This document shows positions 18,423 to 27,263 of a DNA stretch of 64,000 nt, piece after piece (within the stretch, counting starts at the first letter, position 1; the number at the start of each line of letters is the position of its first letter). This DNA comes from Rhizobium vallis (GTDB lineage Bacteria > Pseudomonadota > Alphaproteobacteria > Rhizobiales > Rhizobiaceae), in NCBI RefSeq assembly GCF_003985155.1, contig NZ_ML133690.1, positions 124,001-188,000 of the forward strand, read 5' to 3'. The notes under the pieces were generated by a model, which worked only from the letters and a program-made list of their open reading frames with translations, did not search any database and was not told where the DNA came from. The position numbers and the translations under genes are program-made.

Positions 18423-19421
18423 GTGAGTATTTATCAGCGCACCTCCGTGGATGCGGCGCTTTACGTGCTGCGCGATACCAATCGGAAGATGGCGGTCACG
18501 CAGAACCACATCACGACGGGTATGCGTGTCGCCAAAGCCAGTGACAACGCCGTCTATTGGTCGATCGCCACCACCGCACGCACCGACAACAAGGCGATTT
18601 CGGCAGTCCAGGATGCGCTCGGCATGGCCGCCGCCACGATGGGAACGGCCTATACCGGCGTCCAGAACGTCATCGACGTCGTCTCCGAGATCAAGGCCAA
18701 GCTGGTTGCCGCAACCGAAGACGGCATCGACAAGAACAAGATCAACGAAGAGATCAAGCAGTTGCAGGAGCAACTGCGCAGCGTGTCGGAATCGGCGACC
18801 TTCAACAGCGACAACTGGGTCATTCTCAACGACGACGCGACGCCGACGCAGCCGCGCCAGATCCCTGCCTCCTTCATCCGCAACGCCGACGGGACGGTCT
18901 CCGTGGGCATGCTGAGCTACCACATCGACACGACGCCTGTGGGAGCCACGACCTCTAAAGACGCGCGCTACCTGATCGACGACCGCGCCACCGGCTCGGG
19001 CGAATACGGCGTGCTGACTTCGGCTTATTTCGCCACGGAACTCGGCGCTTCGCAGGACTACGTGCTGATGACGAGCAAGAACGGCACCACGGCAGGCCAG
19101 GTGGTGATCTCGGTGTCATCGAGCACGACGAAGGGCCAGATCGGCCAGATGATCAGCGTCGTCGATGCGGCGATGACGCAGCTGACGACGGTCGGCTCGG
19201 CCTTCGGCGCGCTGGAAAGGCGCATCAACCTGCAGAACGACTTCGCCACCAAGCTGCACGACAACATCACCGCCGGCATCGGCCGGCTCGTCGATGCCGA
19301 CATGGAGGAGGAGTCCAGCAAGCTCAGGGCGCAGCAGACCCAGCAGCAACTCGGCCTGCAATCGCTGAACATCGCCAATGCCTCTTACGATACGGTGAGG
19401 CAGCTGTTCCAGAATTTCTAA
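18423..19421 (+). CDS. Flagellin, isolated copy
   Basis: 332 residues from a GTG start at 18423, chosen because ggag at 18409-18412 precedes it and the flagellin N-terminus (SIYQRTSVDAALYVLRD) begins there; no ATG fits. Conserved D0/D1 ends are clear: NHITTGMRVAKASDNAVYWS at the N-terminal side and GRLVDADMEEESSKLRAQQT with QSLNIAN at the C-terminus. The variable middle is short, as in rhizobial complex flagellins. No other motility gene is nearby, so this is one of the dispersed flagellins that R. leguminosarum carries outside the main cluster (flaE/flaH-like; the exact symbol cannot be assigned). Confidence 0.92.
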   Translation: MSIYQRTSVDAALYVLRDTNRKMAVTQNHITTGMRVAKASDNAVYWSIATTARTDNKAISAVQDALGMAAATMGTAYTGVQNVIDVVSEIKAKLVAATEDGIDKNKINEEIKQLQEQLRSVSESATFNSDNWVILNDDATPTQPRQIPASFIRNADGTVSVGMLSYHIDTTPVGATTSKDARYLIDDRATGSGEYGVLTSAYFATELGASQDYVLMTSKNGTTAGQVVISVSSSTTKGQIGQMISVVDAAMTQLTTVGSAFGALERRINLQNDFATKLHDNITAGIGRLVDADMEEESSKLRAQQTQQQLGLQSLNIANASYDTVRQLFQNF

Positions 19422-19726
19422 GGGCGCGATCCAGCCATCCGCCCTCGTGGTTCGATACGGTCCTTTGGTTCGTCACTGCAATCGATTCTCTGGATCGATT
19501 GCCCCACGCCGCGGACCGTTCCTCACCCTCACGGTGAGGGCTGATCGTCGCACCTTGCCGGCGCGCCAGCCCCGCCGATCCGCTAAAACTGGTGATATCA
19601 GCGCATTGGTGCAACATGGCTGCTGTTTTGGCGCCTGAAATTCCCGTATCAAGAGAAGATCTTCATTTTCTTGCCGTAATCCTTGCCATTTGCTCGCATC
19701 AGTTTTGAACGGAGACTGTCCTGTCC
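19422..19726. repeat. Gene-free stretch holding a nested palindromic repeat
   Basis: The 305-bp gap contains nested inverted repeats: CCCTC (19442-19446) with GAGGG (19536-19540), ACGGTCC (19457-19463) with GGACCGT (19513-19519) and GCAATCGAT (19478-19486) with ATCGATTGC (19494-19502). This is the style of a dispersed rhizobial intergenic palindrome. The remaining bases before 19727 hold the promoter and a ggag ribosome binding site of the lipoprotein gene; nothing else was seen. Confidence 0.55.
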
Positions 19727-20392
19727 ATGATCAAGAAATTCCTACTTCTGGCTGTCGCAGCAAGCTATCTCAGCGCCTGCACGACGACCGATCCCTATAC
19801 TGGTGAACAGAAGGTCTCCAACACGGCGGGCGGCGCGGCGCTCGGCGCGCTCGGCGGCGCTCTTGTCGGCGTGGCCGTCGGCGGCGGCGGGCACGGCAAG
19901 CGCAATGCGGCGCTGATCGGCGCCGGCATCGGGGCTCTGGCCGGTGGTGCGATCGGCAACTACATGGACCAGCAGGAAGCCGAGCTTCGCGCCCAGCTCG
20001 AAGGCACCGGGATTTCGGTGACCCGCAACGGCGACAACATCATTCTGAACATGCCCTCGAACATCACCTTCGACGTCGACCAGGACGCGGTGAAGCCGGG
20101 CTTCTATCCGACGCTGAATTCGGTGGCGATCGTGCTGCGCAAGTTCAATCGCACGCTGATCGACGTCAACGGCCATACGGATTCGACCGGCAGCCTGCAG
20201 CATAACCAGGACCTGTCGCAGCGCCGCGCGCTTTCGGTTGCCGATTACCTCGGCGGCCAGGGCATCGACCAGCGCCGCGTCTCCGCCGTCGGCTTCGGCC
20301 CGTCGCAGCCCGTCGCCTCGAATGCGAGCGAGGCCGGCCGCGCCCAGAACCGCCGCGTCGAGATCCAGATCGCGCCGATCACGCAGGGCTGA
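19727..20392 (+). CDS. OmpA-family lipoprotein with glycine zipper (YiaD-like)
   Basis: 221 residues. The signal peptide ends in the lipobox LSAC, so Cys18 should be lipidated. A glycine-zipper region (about 33-82, GGAALGALGGALVGVAVGGG and IGAGIGALAGGAIGNYMDQQ) is followed by an OmpA C-terminal peptidoglycan-binding domain (about 105-215) with the NGHTDSTGS and LSQRRALSVADYL motifs. It probably anchors the outer membrane to the cell wall. The gene is monocistronic, with a hairpin at 20498-20523 between it and the convergent antitoxin gene. Confidence 0.92.
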   Translation: MIKKFLLLAVAASYLSACTTTDPYTGEQKVSNTAGGAALGALGGALVGVAVGGGGHGKRNAALIGAGIGALAGGAIGNYMDQQEAELRAQLEGTGISVTRNGDNIILNMPSNITFDVDQDAVKPGFYPTLNSVAIVLRKFNRTLIDVNGHTDSTGSLQHNQDLSQRRALSVADYLGGQGIDQRRVSAVGFGPSQPVASNASEAGRAQNRRVEIQIAPITQG

Positions 20393-20497
20393 GTCTTTTC
20401 GGCAATTGAGAGAGATGATCATCGACGCGCTCTGTTGCGGATTGATGATTATAAATTCGAAAAAGGGTCGCGCCCAAGATTGCTCGGGCAGCCCAGT

Positions 20498-20523
20498 GAG
20501 AAGGCGGGTTTTCCCGCCTTCTC
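20498..20523. terminator. Hairpin between convergent genes
   Basis: An 11-bp perfect stem (GAGAAGGCGGG, 20498-20508; CCCGCCTTCTC, 20513-20523) with a TTTT loop. There is no T-run on either side, so it may be a weak or factor-assisted bidirectional terminator between the OmpA-like gene and the antitoxin gene. Confidence 0.6.
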
Positions 20524-20531
20524 ATCGATGG

Positions 20532-20858
20532 TTAGGTTGATGCTGCAGCCTGTTCCTTGGAGCGTTTAGGCATCCGGGTGACTTTGACGGTCACATGACG
20601 ATCAAGCGCATTGAGAACCCGCACAAGCCGGTCGATGGTGAAGCGGCCAAGGTATGCGTTGCGAATACGGGAAAGATCGGCGGCAGTTACACCGGTCACC
20701 TTTTCTCCGTCGCGTACCGTCAGTTTACGTCGGTCGAGTGCCGCAATGATCTCGGCGGCAAGCTGGGCTTTCATTTGCCTGGTATCGGCGTCGGGGTCGC
20801 CAAGATCGGCGTAAATGTTGCCGCTGCCTCGAACGATTTCGAAGTCATCGTCATTCAT
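20532..20858 (-). CDS. HigA-type XRE antitoxin
   Basis: 108 residues. The helix-turn-helix (about 45-90) contains RDGEKVTGVTAADLSRIRNA followed by FTIDRLVRVLNALDRHVTVK, the form found in antitoxins paired with phage-derived Gp49-like HigB toxins. The start overlaps the toxin stop by four bases. It should bind its own promoter palindrome (21199-21216) and neutralise the toxin. Confidence 0.87.
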   Translation of the reverse strand: MNDDDFEIVRGSGNIYADLGDPDADTRQMKAQLAAEIIAALDRRKLTVRDGEKVTGVTAADLSRIRNAYLGRFTIDRLVRVLNALDRHVTVKVTRMPKRSKEQAAAST

Positions 20859-21190
20859 CGCAACATCTCCTTTATTCGTTTCAAACGGGCTTGGATGAGC
20901 TCAACGTCCTTTTGAGGCGTCGCTATTCCTTTGGTGGATTTCTTCTGGAAAGCGTGAACCACCCAAATGGCATCTCCCAGCTGAACCGCATAAATGGCCC
21001 GGTAAGCATCCGTGCGGTAGGGCAGGGCGATTTCGAACACGCCCGAGCCCAAACCTTTCATGGGTTTCGCAATATCAGCCTTTTGACCCATGCCGGCGAT
21101 GGCAAGCGCGTCTTTCATTCTGTCCTGAACGGACTTGGGGAAGTCCCCGAAGTCTTTCAACGCCGCTTTAACCCACGCAATCTCTTTCAT
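20855..21190 (-). CDS. HigB-type toxin (RelE/ParE superfamily, Gp49-like)
   Basis: 111 residues. The pattern MKEIAWVKAALKDFGDFP, PMKGLGSGVFEIALPY, YRAIYAVQ and VVHAFQKKSTKGIATP is that of phage-derived Gp49-like/HigB toxins, which act as ribosome-dependent or free mRNA endonucleases. Toxin-first order is typical of higBA. It is coupled to the antitoxin by a 4-base overlap. Confidence 0.88.
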   Translation of the reverse strand: MKEIAWVKAALKDFGDFPKSVQDRMKDALAIAGMGQKADIAKPMKGLGSGVFEIALPYRTDAYRAIYAVQLGDAIWVVHAFQKKSTKGIATPQKDVELIQARLKRIKEMLR

Positions 21191-21198
21191 AGGGTGAT

Positions 21199-21216
21199 GT
21201 TGTCATATATGACAAC
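21199..21216. promoter_or_regulatory. 18-bp perfect palindrome, higBA operator
   Basis: GTTGTCATATATGACAAC is fully self-complementary and lies 9 bp upstream of the toxin start, overlapping the likely ribosome-binding or promoter region. It is the expected binding site for the antitoxin complex; that is inference. Confidence 0.75.
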
Positions 21217-21284
21217 GCCAAACAAGTGCTTCCTGAAAAATCAAGGGCAGTTAGAGAAACAAGGATCATGCGTGGCTCTCCCCA

Positions 21285-21707
21285 TCAAAGCTGCATCGTC
21301 GCGCCCTTGGTGATCTTGTCGACGATCTTCTTGTCGGCGCGTAGCGCGATGCCGACGACCTTGGCATCGTCGGGGGCATATTCGGCAAAGACGGCGCGAT
21401 TGGCCGTGTCGTGGCCGGTTGCAAACATTTCCTCGATGAAGACAGAAGACGTGACATCACGTTCGAGCGCGCGGCGGTGGATCGTCGATATCGTCGCGTC
21501 GTCGGCCGACAAGACGATGATCGGCTGGATGGATAGCGGGTTGTAGAGATTGCCGGCGCGATCCTTGTAGGGCTCGCCGATGATTTCAGGATATTGGCCG
21601 GCAATGCCTGTCGACAGGAAGGCTGTGACATTCAGCTTCTGCCAGCCGGCAAGATTGTTTCGCAGGACGATCGCAATTTTGGTATCAAACATTCCAGTCT
21701 CTTTCAT
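21285..21707 (-). CDS. DUF2000 family protein
   Basis: 140 residues; a second ATG five codons in (21692) has a better-placed gag and may be the real start. Family-like features include DTKIAIVLRNNLAGWQKLNV at the start, and VLSADDATISTIHRRALER and VFIEEMFATGHDTANRA later. The fold is related to peptidyl-tRNA hydrolase II, but no function is established. It is divergent from the AraC gene, with only 17 bp between starts, so the two may be co-regulated. Confidence 0.82.
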   Translation of the reverse strand: MKETGMFDTKIAIVLRNNLAGWQKLNVTAFLSTGIAGQYPEIIGEPYKDRAGNLYNPLSIQPIIVLSADDATISTIHRRALERDVTSSVFIEEMFATGHDTANRAVFAEYAPDDAKVVGIALRADKKIVDKITKGATMQL

Positions 21708-21724
21708 CGGGTGTCGATAACGCG

Positions 21725-22612
21725 TTGAACCAGGATCTAACGCCGCAGGCCTTCGAGGGTCTTGAACGTTTGTGCGAGCCGCAGGGGCGCAGCGGCATCC
21801 TGACTGCGCCGTCCTTTCCGGGTATCGAGCGCATCGAGGCGCAATTCTCCGGCAATGTCTTCGAGCCGCACCGGCATGATACCTATGCGCTCGGCGTCAC
21901 GCTGCATGGCGTGCAGACCTTCACCTATCGCGGCGAGCGGCGCTTCAGCCTGCCGGGGCAGGTGATCGTGCTGCACCCGGACGAAGAGCATGACGGCGGG
22001 GCGGGAACCGAGGACGGGCTGCATTATCGCATGCTCTATCTGGAGCCAGCGCTGTTGATGGAATGCCTTGAGGCGGAAAAGATAGGCCTTCCCTTCGTCG
22101 ATCAGCCCGTGATCGCCGACGACGCACTGGCGCAGGTGCTGCTCGCAGCACTCAGTGAACTCGACCGGGAGCTGGACGAGCTTTTCGTCGATGATTTCGT
22201 CAGCCGGGTGGCGGGCGGGTTGTCGCGGCATTCGCAGGTGCGGCGCCGGGCTCTCGGCACGGTTGCCTGGAGGCAGGTGCGGGCGGCGCGCGACTATCTG
22301 GAGGCGCATGCGTTGCGGCCCGTGCGCTCCGGTGAATTGGCGAGCATTACCGGCCTCGATCGTTTCACCCTGTCACGGCATTTCCGCACGGCCTTTGCCA
22401 CCAGCCCGCACCGCTACATGCTGATGCGGCGGCTGCAGCAGGCAAAGGCGCTGATGGGCGAAGGCGAGGGGTTTGCCGATGTGGCCGCCGCCACGGGCTT
22501 TGCCGACCAGGCGCATTTCATCCGGCATTTCAAGAAAGCCTATGGGGTGACGCCGGGGCGCTGGGCCGGGCTTCAGCGGACAGCGCAGGTCAGCAACGGC
22601 AGCGTATCATAG
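21725..22612 (+). CDS. AraC family transcriptional regulator
   Basis: 295 residues from a TTG start at 21725; no upstream ATG or GTG fits the frame and the first internal ATG is deep in the sensor domain. The N-terminal cupin-like sensor has HRHDTYALGVTLHGVQTFTY and VIVLHPDEEHDGG. The C-terminal double HTH (about 190-285) ends with FADVAAATGFADQAHFIRHF and GVTPGRW, the AraC signature. It is divergent from the DUF2000 gene, its probable target. Its stop overlaps the 3' end of the convergent WYL gene. Confidence 0.9.
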   Translation: MNQDLTPQAFEGLERLCEPQGRSGILTAPSFPGIERIEAQFSGNVFEPHRHDTYALGVTLHGVQTFTYRGERRFSLPGQVIVLHPDEEHDGGAGTEDGLHYRMLYLEPALLMECLEAEKIGLPFVDQPVIADDALAQVLLAALSELDRELDELFVDDFVSRVAGGLSRHSQVRRRALGTVAWRQVRAARDYLEAHALRPVRSGELASITGLDRFTLSRHFRTAFATSPHRYMLMRRLQQAKALMGEGEGFADVAAATGFADQAHFIRHFKKAYGVTPGRWAGLQRTAQVSNGSVS

Positions 22613-23314
22613 CGCTCGGCGCGAACGGGAAAGTTCGGCTTCACGCCATTGCAGCCATTGCTGTCTCAATTTGCCTCTGGACAGGCCGATGGTCTCTTCG
22701 AGAACCTTGAGATCGAGAATGCGTTCGGTGCGAAAATGGCGAAAGGCCTGTTTCGATTCGCACCACGCGATCAAAAGACAGCGCGCATCCTCATAGCCGA
22801 GCAGCACCGGCCACACGATACGGCTGGTTACCGCGCCATTCGCCGCGCGATATTCAAGCTCAATCTTTCGCCCCTCCCTGATCGCCCGCCGGATTGGGCG
22901 GCTGTCGAGCGTCAGGCTGTCCATGACCTCGCCAGGTTTCAGGCTGACGGCGGGTTCGGCAATGAACGGTAGAAGATCGTCCGGTACGGTGGATGCAATC
23001 TTTGCGATGACATCTCTGGCCGCAGTGTTGATGGCCGGATCACCCAGCTTTGCCACCATCTGAACGCCCAGCAGAACGGCCTCGATCTCCTCTGCTGTCA
23101 GCATCAGCGGGGGCATATCGTATCGTGGGTCGAGGACGTAGCCAAAGCCAGCTTCCCCTTCGATGGGAACGCGCTGGCCAATCAGGTGGGCAATGTCACG
23201 ATAGACGGTTCGTCGGGCGACCTCGAGTTCGTCCGCAAGCTGCGCCGAGGTGACCGGACGGTTTGATCTTCGAAGTATCTGGATGATCTGAAAAAGCCGT
23301 TCCGCTTTTCGCAT
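22607..23314 (-). CDS. WYL-domain transcriptional regulator (YafY-like)
   Basis: 235 residues from the ATG at 23314, which follows aggag. The N-terminal winged HTH (MRKAERLFQIIQILRRSNRP ... LEVARRTVYRDIAHL) and the C-terminal WYL domain, with RKIELEYRAANG and LLGYEDARCLLIAWCE, define the family. WYL proteins sense nucleic-acid or small-molecule ligands. It is divergent from the VOC gene, which is the likely target. Confidence 0.9.
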   Translation of the reverse strand: MRKAERLFQIIQILRRSNRPVTSAQLADELEVARRTVYRDIAHLIGQRVPIEGEAGFGYVLDPRYDMPPLMLTAEEIEAVLLGVQMVAKLGDPAINTAARDVIAKIASTVPDDLLPFIAEPAVSLKPGEVMDSLTLDSRPIRRAIREGRKIELEYRAANGAVTSRIVWPVLLGYEDARCLLIAWCESKQAFRHFRTERILDLKVLEETIGLSRGKLRQQWLQWREAELSRSRRAL

Positions 23315-23402
23315 GGCTGGTGACTCCTGCTGCCACAACGCTGGCAGGATGACTATGTCACAAGAGTAGGCAAAGAGATCATTATGCGTGAAGGAGAAAA
23401 TG

Positions 23403-23801
23403 ATGAAACTCGCATCCACCCGTCTCGTCGCTTCGGATATCGAAAGCATGGTGGCCTTCTATGAGCTCGTGACGGGCTGTCGCGCGGACTGGCTTGCTCC
23501 CGTCTTTGCCGAGATCGTCACACCCGGCGCCGTCGTGGCGATAGGGAGCGCGGAAACGGTCGCGCTCTTCAAGGAGGGCAGTGCGGAGCCACGCGCCAAT
23601 AAAACCGCCGTTCTTGAATTCATGGTATCGGACGTCGACGCTGAATTCGCTCGGCTCAAGGATCATGTCGAGGTGGTGCATGAGCCCAAGGATTTGCCGT
23701 GGGGAAATCGCACGGTTCAGTTCTCCGACCCGGAGGGGACCCGCGTGGCGCTTTATACGCCCGTTACCGAGGCTGCGAGGCAACGCTTCAGCGGTCGATA
23801 G
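23403..23801 (+). CDS. VOC family protein (glyoxalase/bleomycin-resistance fold)
   Basis: 132 residues starting at the ATG at 23403, which is 6 bp after AAGGAG (23391-23396). It shows the start of a VOC module (STRLVASDIESMVAFYELVT) and the closing LPWGNRTVQFSDPEGTRVAL. This group includes dioxygenases, glyoxalases and antibiotic-sequestering proteins; the substrate is unknown. It pairs with the divergent WYL regulator. Confidence 0.87.
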   Translation: MKLASTRLVASDIESMVAFYELVTGCRADWLAPVFAEIVTPGAVVAIGSAETVALFKEGSAEPRANKTAVLEFMVSDVDAEFARLKDHVEVVHEPKDLPWGNRTVQFSDPEGTRVALYTPVTEAARQRFSGR

Positions 23802-23994
23802 GCGCAGCTGGCCACGGTATTTATCCGTAAAACGGCATTATCATATGCATTGCGCATGCCTACAGCAAGAAAGCCTGATGACATAACTTGTCTCCCGGAT
23901 CCGAGCGACCGGCATCTGCCGAAAGCTCTCTCCAGTATGACGCCTGGCTGTGCAATCGGCAGCCAGTGACAGGGAAAAGGTTCGAGGCACAACT

Positions 23995-24948
23995 ATGTCA
24001 GCAAATGATAAGCCACTCATCGCAATTGTCGGTGCCACCAGCAAACAGGGGCGCAGCGTCGCATCAACGCTCCTTCGCAGTGAGCGTTTTCGCGTACGCG
24101 CCCTAACCCGAAGAAAGGATTCACCCGAGGCTTTAAGTCTGGAGAAACTTGGGGCTGAAATTGTAACCGTTCCCCTCCAGCTTGGCTTCCAGAAGGATCT
24201 CGTTGCTGCCTTCGAAGGCGCGGACGGGGCATTTCTGATGACGCCGCCCGTCATGCCGCCGGCGACGATAGAGGTTCCTATCGGCCGCCAACTGGCGGAT
24301 GCAGCGGTTGAGGCAGGCGTCGGACATATTGTTTTCAGCACGCTCGAGAATGTCGATGCCATCTCCGGCGGGACGAAGTTTGCTCCGCACTTCACCGACA
24401 AAGCGCGCGTTGCAGACTATATTCGCGGTCTGCCGATCTCTCATTCCTTCGTTATGCTGGCATTCTTCTACACAAATCTTCTCGAATATTATCCGCCGCG
24501 CATGGAAGGCGACACGCTCCTGCTGCCGATCTATCTTCCCGAAGATTTTCGAGCGCCTTTTGTCGATCCGCTCACGGCGACCGGGCCGGCCGTGCTGGAA
24601 ATCTTCTCAAATCCCGAGCGCTACAACGGGAAAACGCTGCCGATCGTTGGCGATATCATCTCTCCGCGCGAGATGGTCGAAACCTTTCGAGAGGTAACCG
24701 GCCTCAAGGCAGAATATCGAAACGCTTTCACCAGGGATGGCCTGCTGCAGCATTTTCCGGAGTTTGGCGCCAACGAGCTTTTCGTGCGAGAGCTTCTGGG
24801 GATGGTCGAGTATGCGGTCGAATATGGTTATTTCGGCAAGGAGCATGATCTGGAATGGAGCCGTCGCCTGAACCCCGACACGCTCGACTGGAAGCAGTAT
24901 CTTCGCACTACCGGCTGGCGCGGCGACAAGCGATCTTTCGGGCTCTAA
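23995..24948 (+). CDS. NmrA-like NAD(P)-binding protein
   Basis: 317 residues from the ATG at 23995 (gagg upstream). The N-terminal AIVGATSKQGRSVASTLL is the atypical-SDR dinucleotide motif. The body (TPPVMPPATIEVPIGRQLAD, HIVFSTLENVDAISGG) matches NmrA/HSCARG-like redox sensors and related quinone or isoflavone reductase-like enzymes. It runs tail-to-tail with a LysR gene, one base apart, so that gene may or may not regulate it. Confidence 0.86.
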   Translation: MSANDKPLIAIVGATSKQGRSVASTLLRSERFRVRALTRRKDSPEALSLEKLGAEIVTVPLQLGFQKDLVAAFEGADGAFLMTPPVMPPATIEVPIGRQLADAAVEAGVGHIVFSTLENVDAISGGTKFAPHFTDKARVADYIRGLPISHSFVMLAFFYTNLLEYYPPRMEGDTLLLPIYLPEDFRAPFVDPLTATGPAVLEIFSNPERYNGKTLPIVGDIISPREMVETFREVTGLKAEYRNAFTRDGLLQHFPEFGANELFVRELLGMVEYAVEYGYFGKEHDLEWSRRLNPDTLDWKQYLRTTGWRGDKRSFGL

Positions 24949-24949
24949 A

Positions 24950-25870
24950 TCACGATGGGCGGATTCCCGGCAACTTAGAAATCTCGGCGACAAGAAAGTC
25001 GGTGAGAAGGCGAACGCGGGCAATAGCGGAACGCTCGGGTACGATGAGCAGGCTCAGCGGGACCGGCGACGGGCGATAGTCTTCGAGCACGACCTCGAGC
25101 CGACCGTCGTCCAGGAGATCGTGGATCAGCCAAAGGTGGGTGGGACCAATGCCGCGGCCTGCGGCAAGGGCTTCGCGCGCCGCAAGCCCGTGATCGACGC
25201 GCAGCTTCCCATTGACCGGAACGGTTACATTCGCGCCATTGTGGGAGGTGAGAGCGATCTGATCGCTCCCGGCTATATTGGACATGATGACGGTTTCGTA
25301 TCGCGAGAGATCGTCCGGGCGCTGCGGCCGCCCGTGGGCGGAGAAATAGGCCGGAGCGCCGACGATCAGCCGATGGCTTTTTCCGAGCGCATGAAGCTTC
25401 ATGGAACTGTCGGCGAGAGGTCCAAGCCGGATCGCTAGGTCAACGCCTTCGCGAACCAGGTCGATGCGCTCGTCGGTCAAGTTGAGATCGACGCTGATAT
25501 CAGGATGCTGGTCCTGAAATTCGAAGATGAGGCGGGTGATGTGCATCACGCCAAGCGCTGCAGTACATGAAAGCCTGACAGCGCCTGCGGCCGCCCGCCG
25601 CGCATTCCGGGCTTCCTCGGCCGCCTGCTCGACCAGGCGCAATACCTGGAGGCAGTTGGCATAATAGCGGCTGCCTTCGTCGGTAAGCGTCACGCGACGC
25701 GTGGTTCGGCTGAGGAGAGGCACACCGACTGCGGCCTCGAGTTCATTGAGCTGCCGCGTCACGGTGGATTGACCGACGCCGAGTTCCCTTGCCACCATAG
25801 ACAGGTTGCCTCGTTCGGCAACGCGAACAAAGGTGCGCATTCTGTCGAGAGACAGTCCCGAGTTATCCAT
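24950..25870 (-). CDS. LysR family transcriptional regulator
   Basis: 306 residues. The N-terminal HTH reads MRTFVRVAERGNLSMVAREL then GQSTVTRQLNELEAAVGVPL. The C-terminal effector-binding domain resembles the CrgA-like group (DISVDLNLTDERIDLVREGV, DLAIRLGPL). It is convergent with the NmrA-like gene. The nearest gene that it could share a promoter region with is not divergent, so its target is unclear. Confidence 0.9.
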   Translation of the reverse strand: MDNSGLSLDRMRTFVRVAERGNLSMVARELGVGQSTVTRQLNELEAAVGVPLLSRTTRRVTLTDEGSRYYANCLQVLRLVEQAAEEARNARRAAAGAVRLSCTAALGVMHITRLIFEFQDQHPDISVDLNLTDERIDLVREGVDLAIRLGPLADSSMKLHALGKSHRLIVGAPAYFSAHGRPQRPDDLSRYETVIMSNIAGSDQIALTSHNGANVTVPVNGKLRVDHGLAAREALAAGRGIGPTHLWLIHDLLDDGRLEVVLEDYRPSPVPLSLLIVPERSAIARVRLLTDFLVAEISKLPGIRPS

Positions 25871-25957
25871 TTTTCAGCACGATGATGCTCATTGAATCAA
25901 TCTAGGGAATAACCGGGCCTGAGGCTAGTGAGCCTGCCGAACTGATGGCTTCCGAAC

Positions 25958-27052
25958 TTAGGCCGGGTTTTCCGCAAGGCCGGAGCGGCGTGCGATGAAG
26001 CGGGCGAGCATTGGGCCGATCAGCAGAATGACCAGGAAACGGCCGGTCTGCATCGCCATCACGAAGGGCACGTCGACATTGCTCGACGCGGCGATGATGG
26101 CAACGGAGTCGGCGCCGCCGGGGCTGGTGGCGAGATAGGCCGTCAGCGGATCGATGCCGGCAAACACGTGAAGGGCTGCCGCCATGCAGCCGCAAAGCGC
26201 CATCAGCAGCACGATGCAGGCAGCGACCCGCGGCAGGGCGCGCGCCACGTGGCTGAGGATCGAGCGGGTGAAACGCAGGCCGATGCTCCAGCCGACGAGC
26301 GCATAGGCGATGGCGAGCAGCCACATCGCCAGCTCGATCTTCAGAAGGCCGATGCCCTGCAGGAAGGCGCCGAGAAAGAGCGGCACGATGATCATGCCGC
26401 CCTGGATGCGCAGGCGCCGCACGCCATAGGCGCAGAAGCCGGCAAAGGTGATGGTCGCCGCAAAGGCCGGCCAATCGACCGCGGGAAAGAGGATGAGCGG
26501 CGGCGACTCGGCGCCGTCGGCCGCCACCCAGAGGCGCGAGATCACCGAAGCGCCGACGGCGACGAAGACGACCCTGAGATATTGCATGAAGGCGACGAGG
26601 CGGGCATCGGCGCCATAGGCTTCCGACATGATGACCATGGCGGAGGCCGCACCCGGCGAGGAGCCCCAGACGGCGGTCGTTCCCGGCAGCACCTGCCAGC
26701 GCGTGAGCAGCCAGCCGAGGCCGGTGGCGATGGCGATGACCGAGAAGACGAACAGCAGGAAGAGCGGCGCGTCCTTCGCCATGGCACCGAGAATATCAGG
26801 GGTGATGGTGCGCGCCATCATGAGGCCGACCAAGACCTGGCCGAACTGCAACGGCAAGAGCGGCACGCGAAGCTTTCCCTTGCCGACCGTCAGCGCCAGC
26901 AGGATGGCGGCGACCATCGGTCCGATCAGCAGCGAGGCGGGCAGGGCGAAGAGTTCAAGGAAGACGACGAAGGCGGTGGAGAGCGCGAGCAGCAGCGCCC
27001 ATTTCGGCAGGCCGGCATCGCGCAGCAGGCGGCGTACGTCGCTGAATGGCAT
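25958..27052 (-). CDS. AbrB-type membrane protein
   Basis: 364 residues, almost entirely hydrophobic, with about ten membrane segments. It shows an internal two-fold repeat (LLIGPMVAAILLAL in the first half, GGMIIVPLFLGAFL in the second) and the TTAVWGSSPGAASAMVIMSE and ATSPGGADSVAIIAASSNVD blocks characteristic of the AbrB (PF05145) membrane family, often misannotated as ammonia monooxygenase. Physiological role unknown. It is a single gene, with a LysR gene upstream on the same strand. Confidence 0.85.
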   Translation of the reverse strand: MPFSDVRRLLRDAGLPKWALLLALSTAFVVFLELFALPASLLIGPMVAAILLALTVGKGKLRVPLLPLQFGQVLVGLMMARTITPDILGAMAKDAPLFLLFVFSVIAIATGLGWLLTRWQVLPGTTAVWGSSPGAASAMVIMSEAYGADARLVAFMQYLRVVFVAVGASVISRLWVAADGAESPPLILFPAVDWPAFAATITFAGFCAYGVRRLRIQGGMIIVPLFLGAFLQGIGLLKIELAMWLLAIAYALVGWSIGLRFTRSILSHVARALPRVAACIVLLMALCGCMAAALHVFAGIDPLTAYLATSPGGADSVAIIAASSNVDVPFVMAMQTGRFLVILLIGPMLARFIARRSGLAENPA

Positions 27053-27263
27053 GATCCCCGTATCTTTCCTGGCCGGTGCAAGCCGTGAGGCTGAAGATGG
27101 GAGGAAGCTCCGGCGTGACGAAGAGAGGCTGGCCGCAGGGGCCAGCTGGCGCGGCTTCGATATAGGTGGGTGCGGCGAGCGCGGTCAATTGCGAAATCTG
27201 GCTTCTCGTCACCCCGCCATGCGAATCTGATTCAAGCGGCCGCTTCAAGCCATTGTTATCTCA

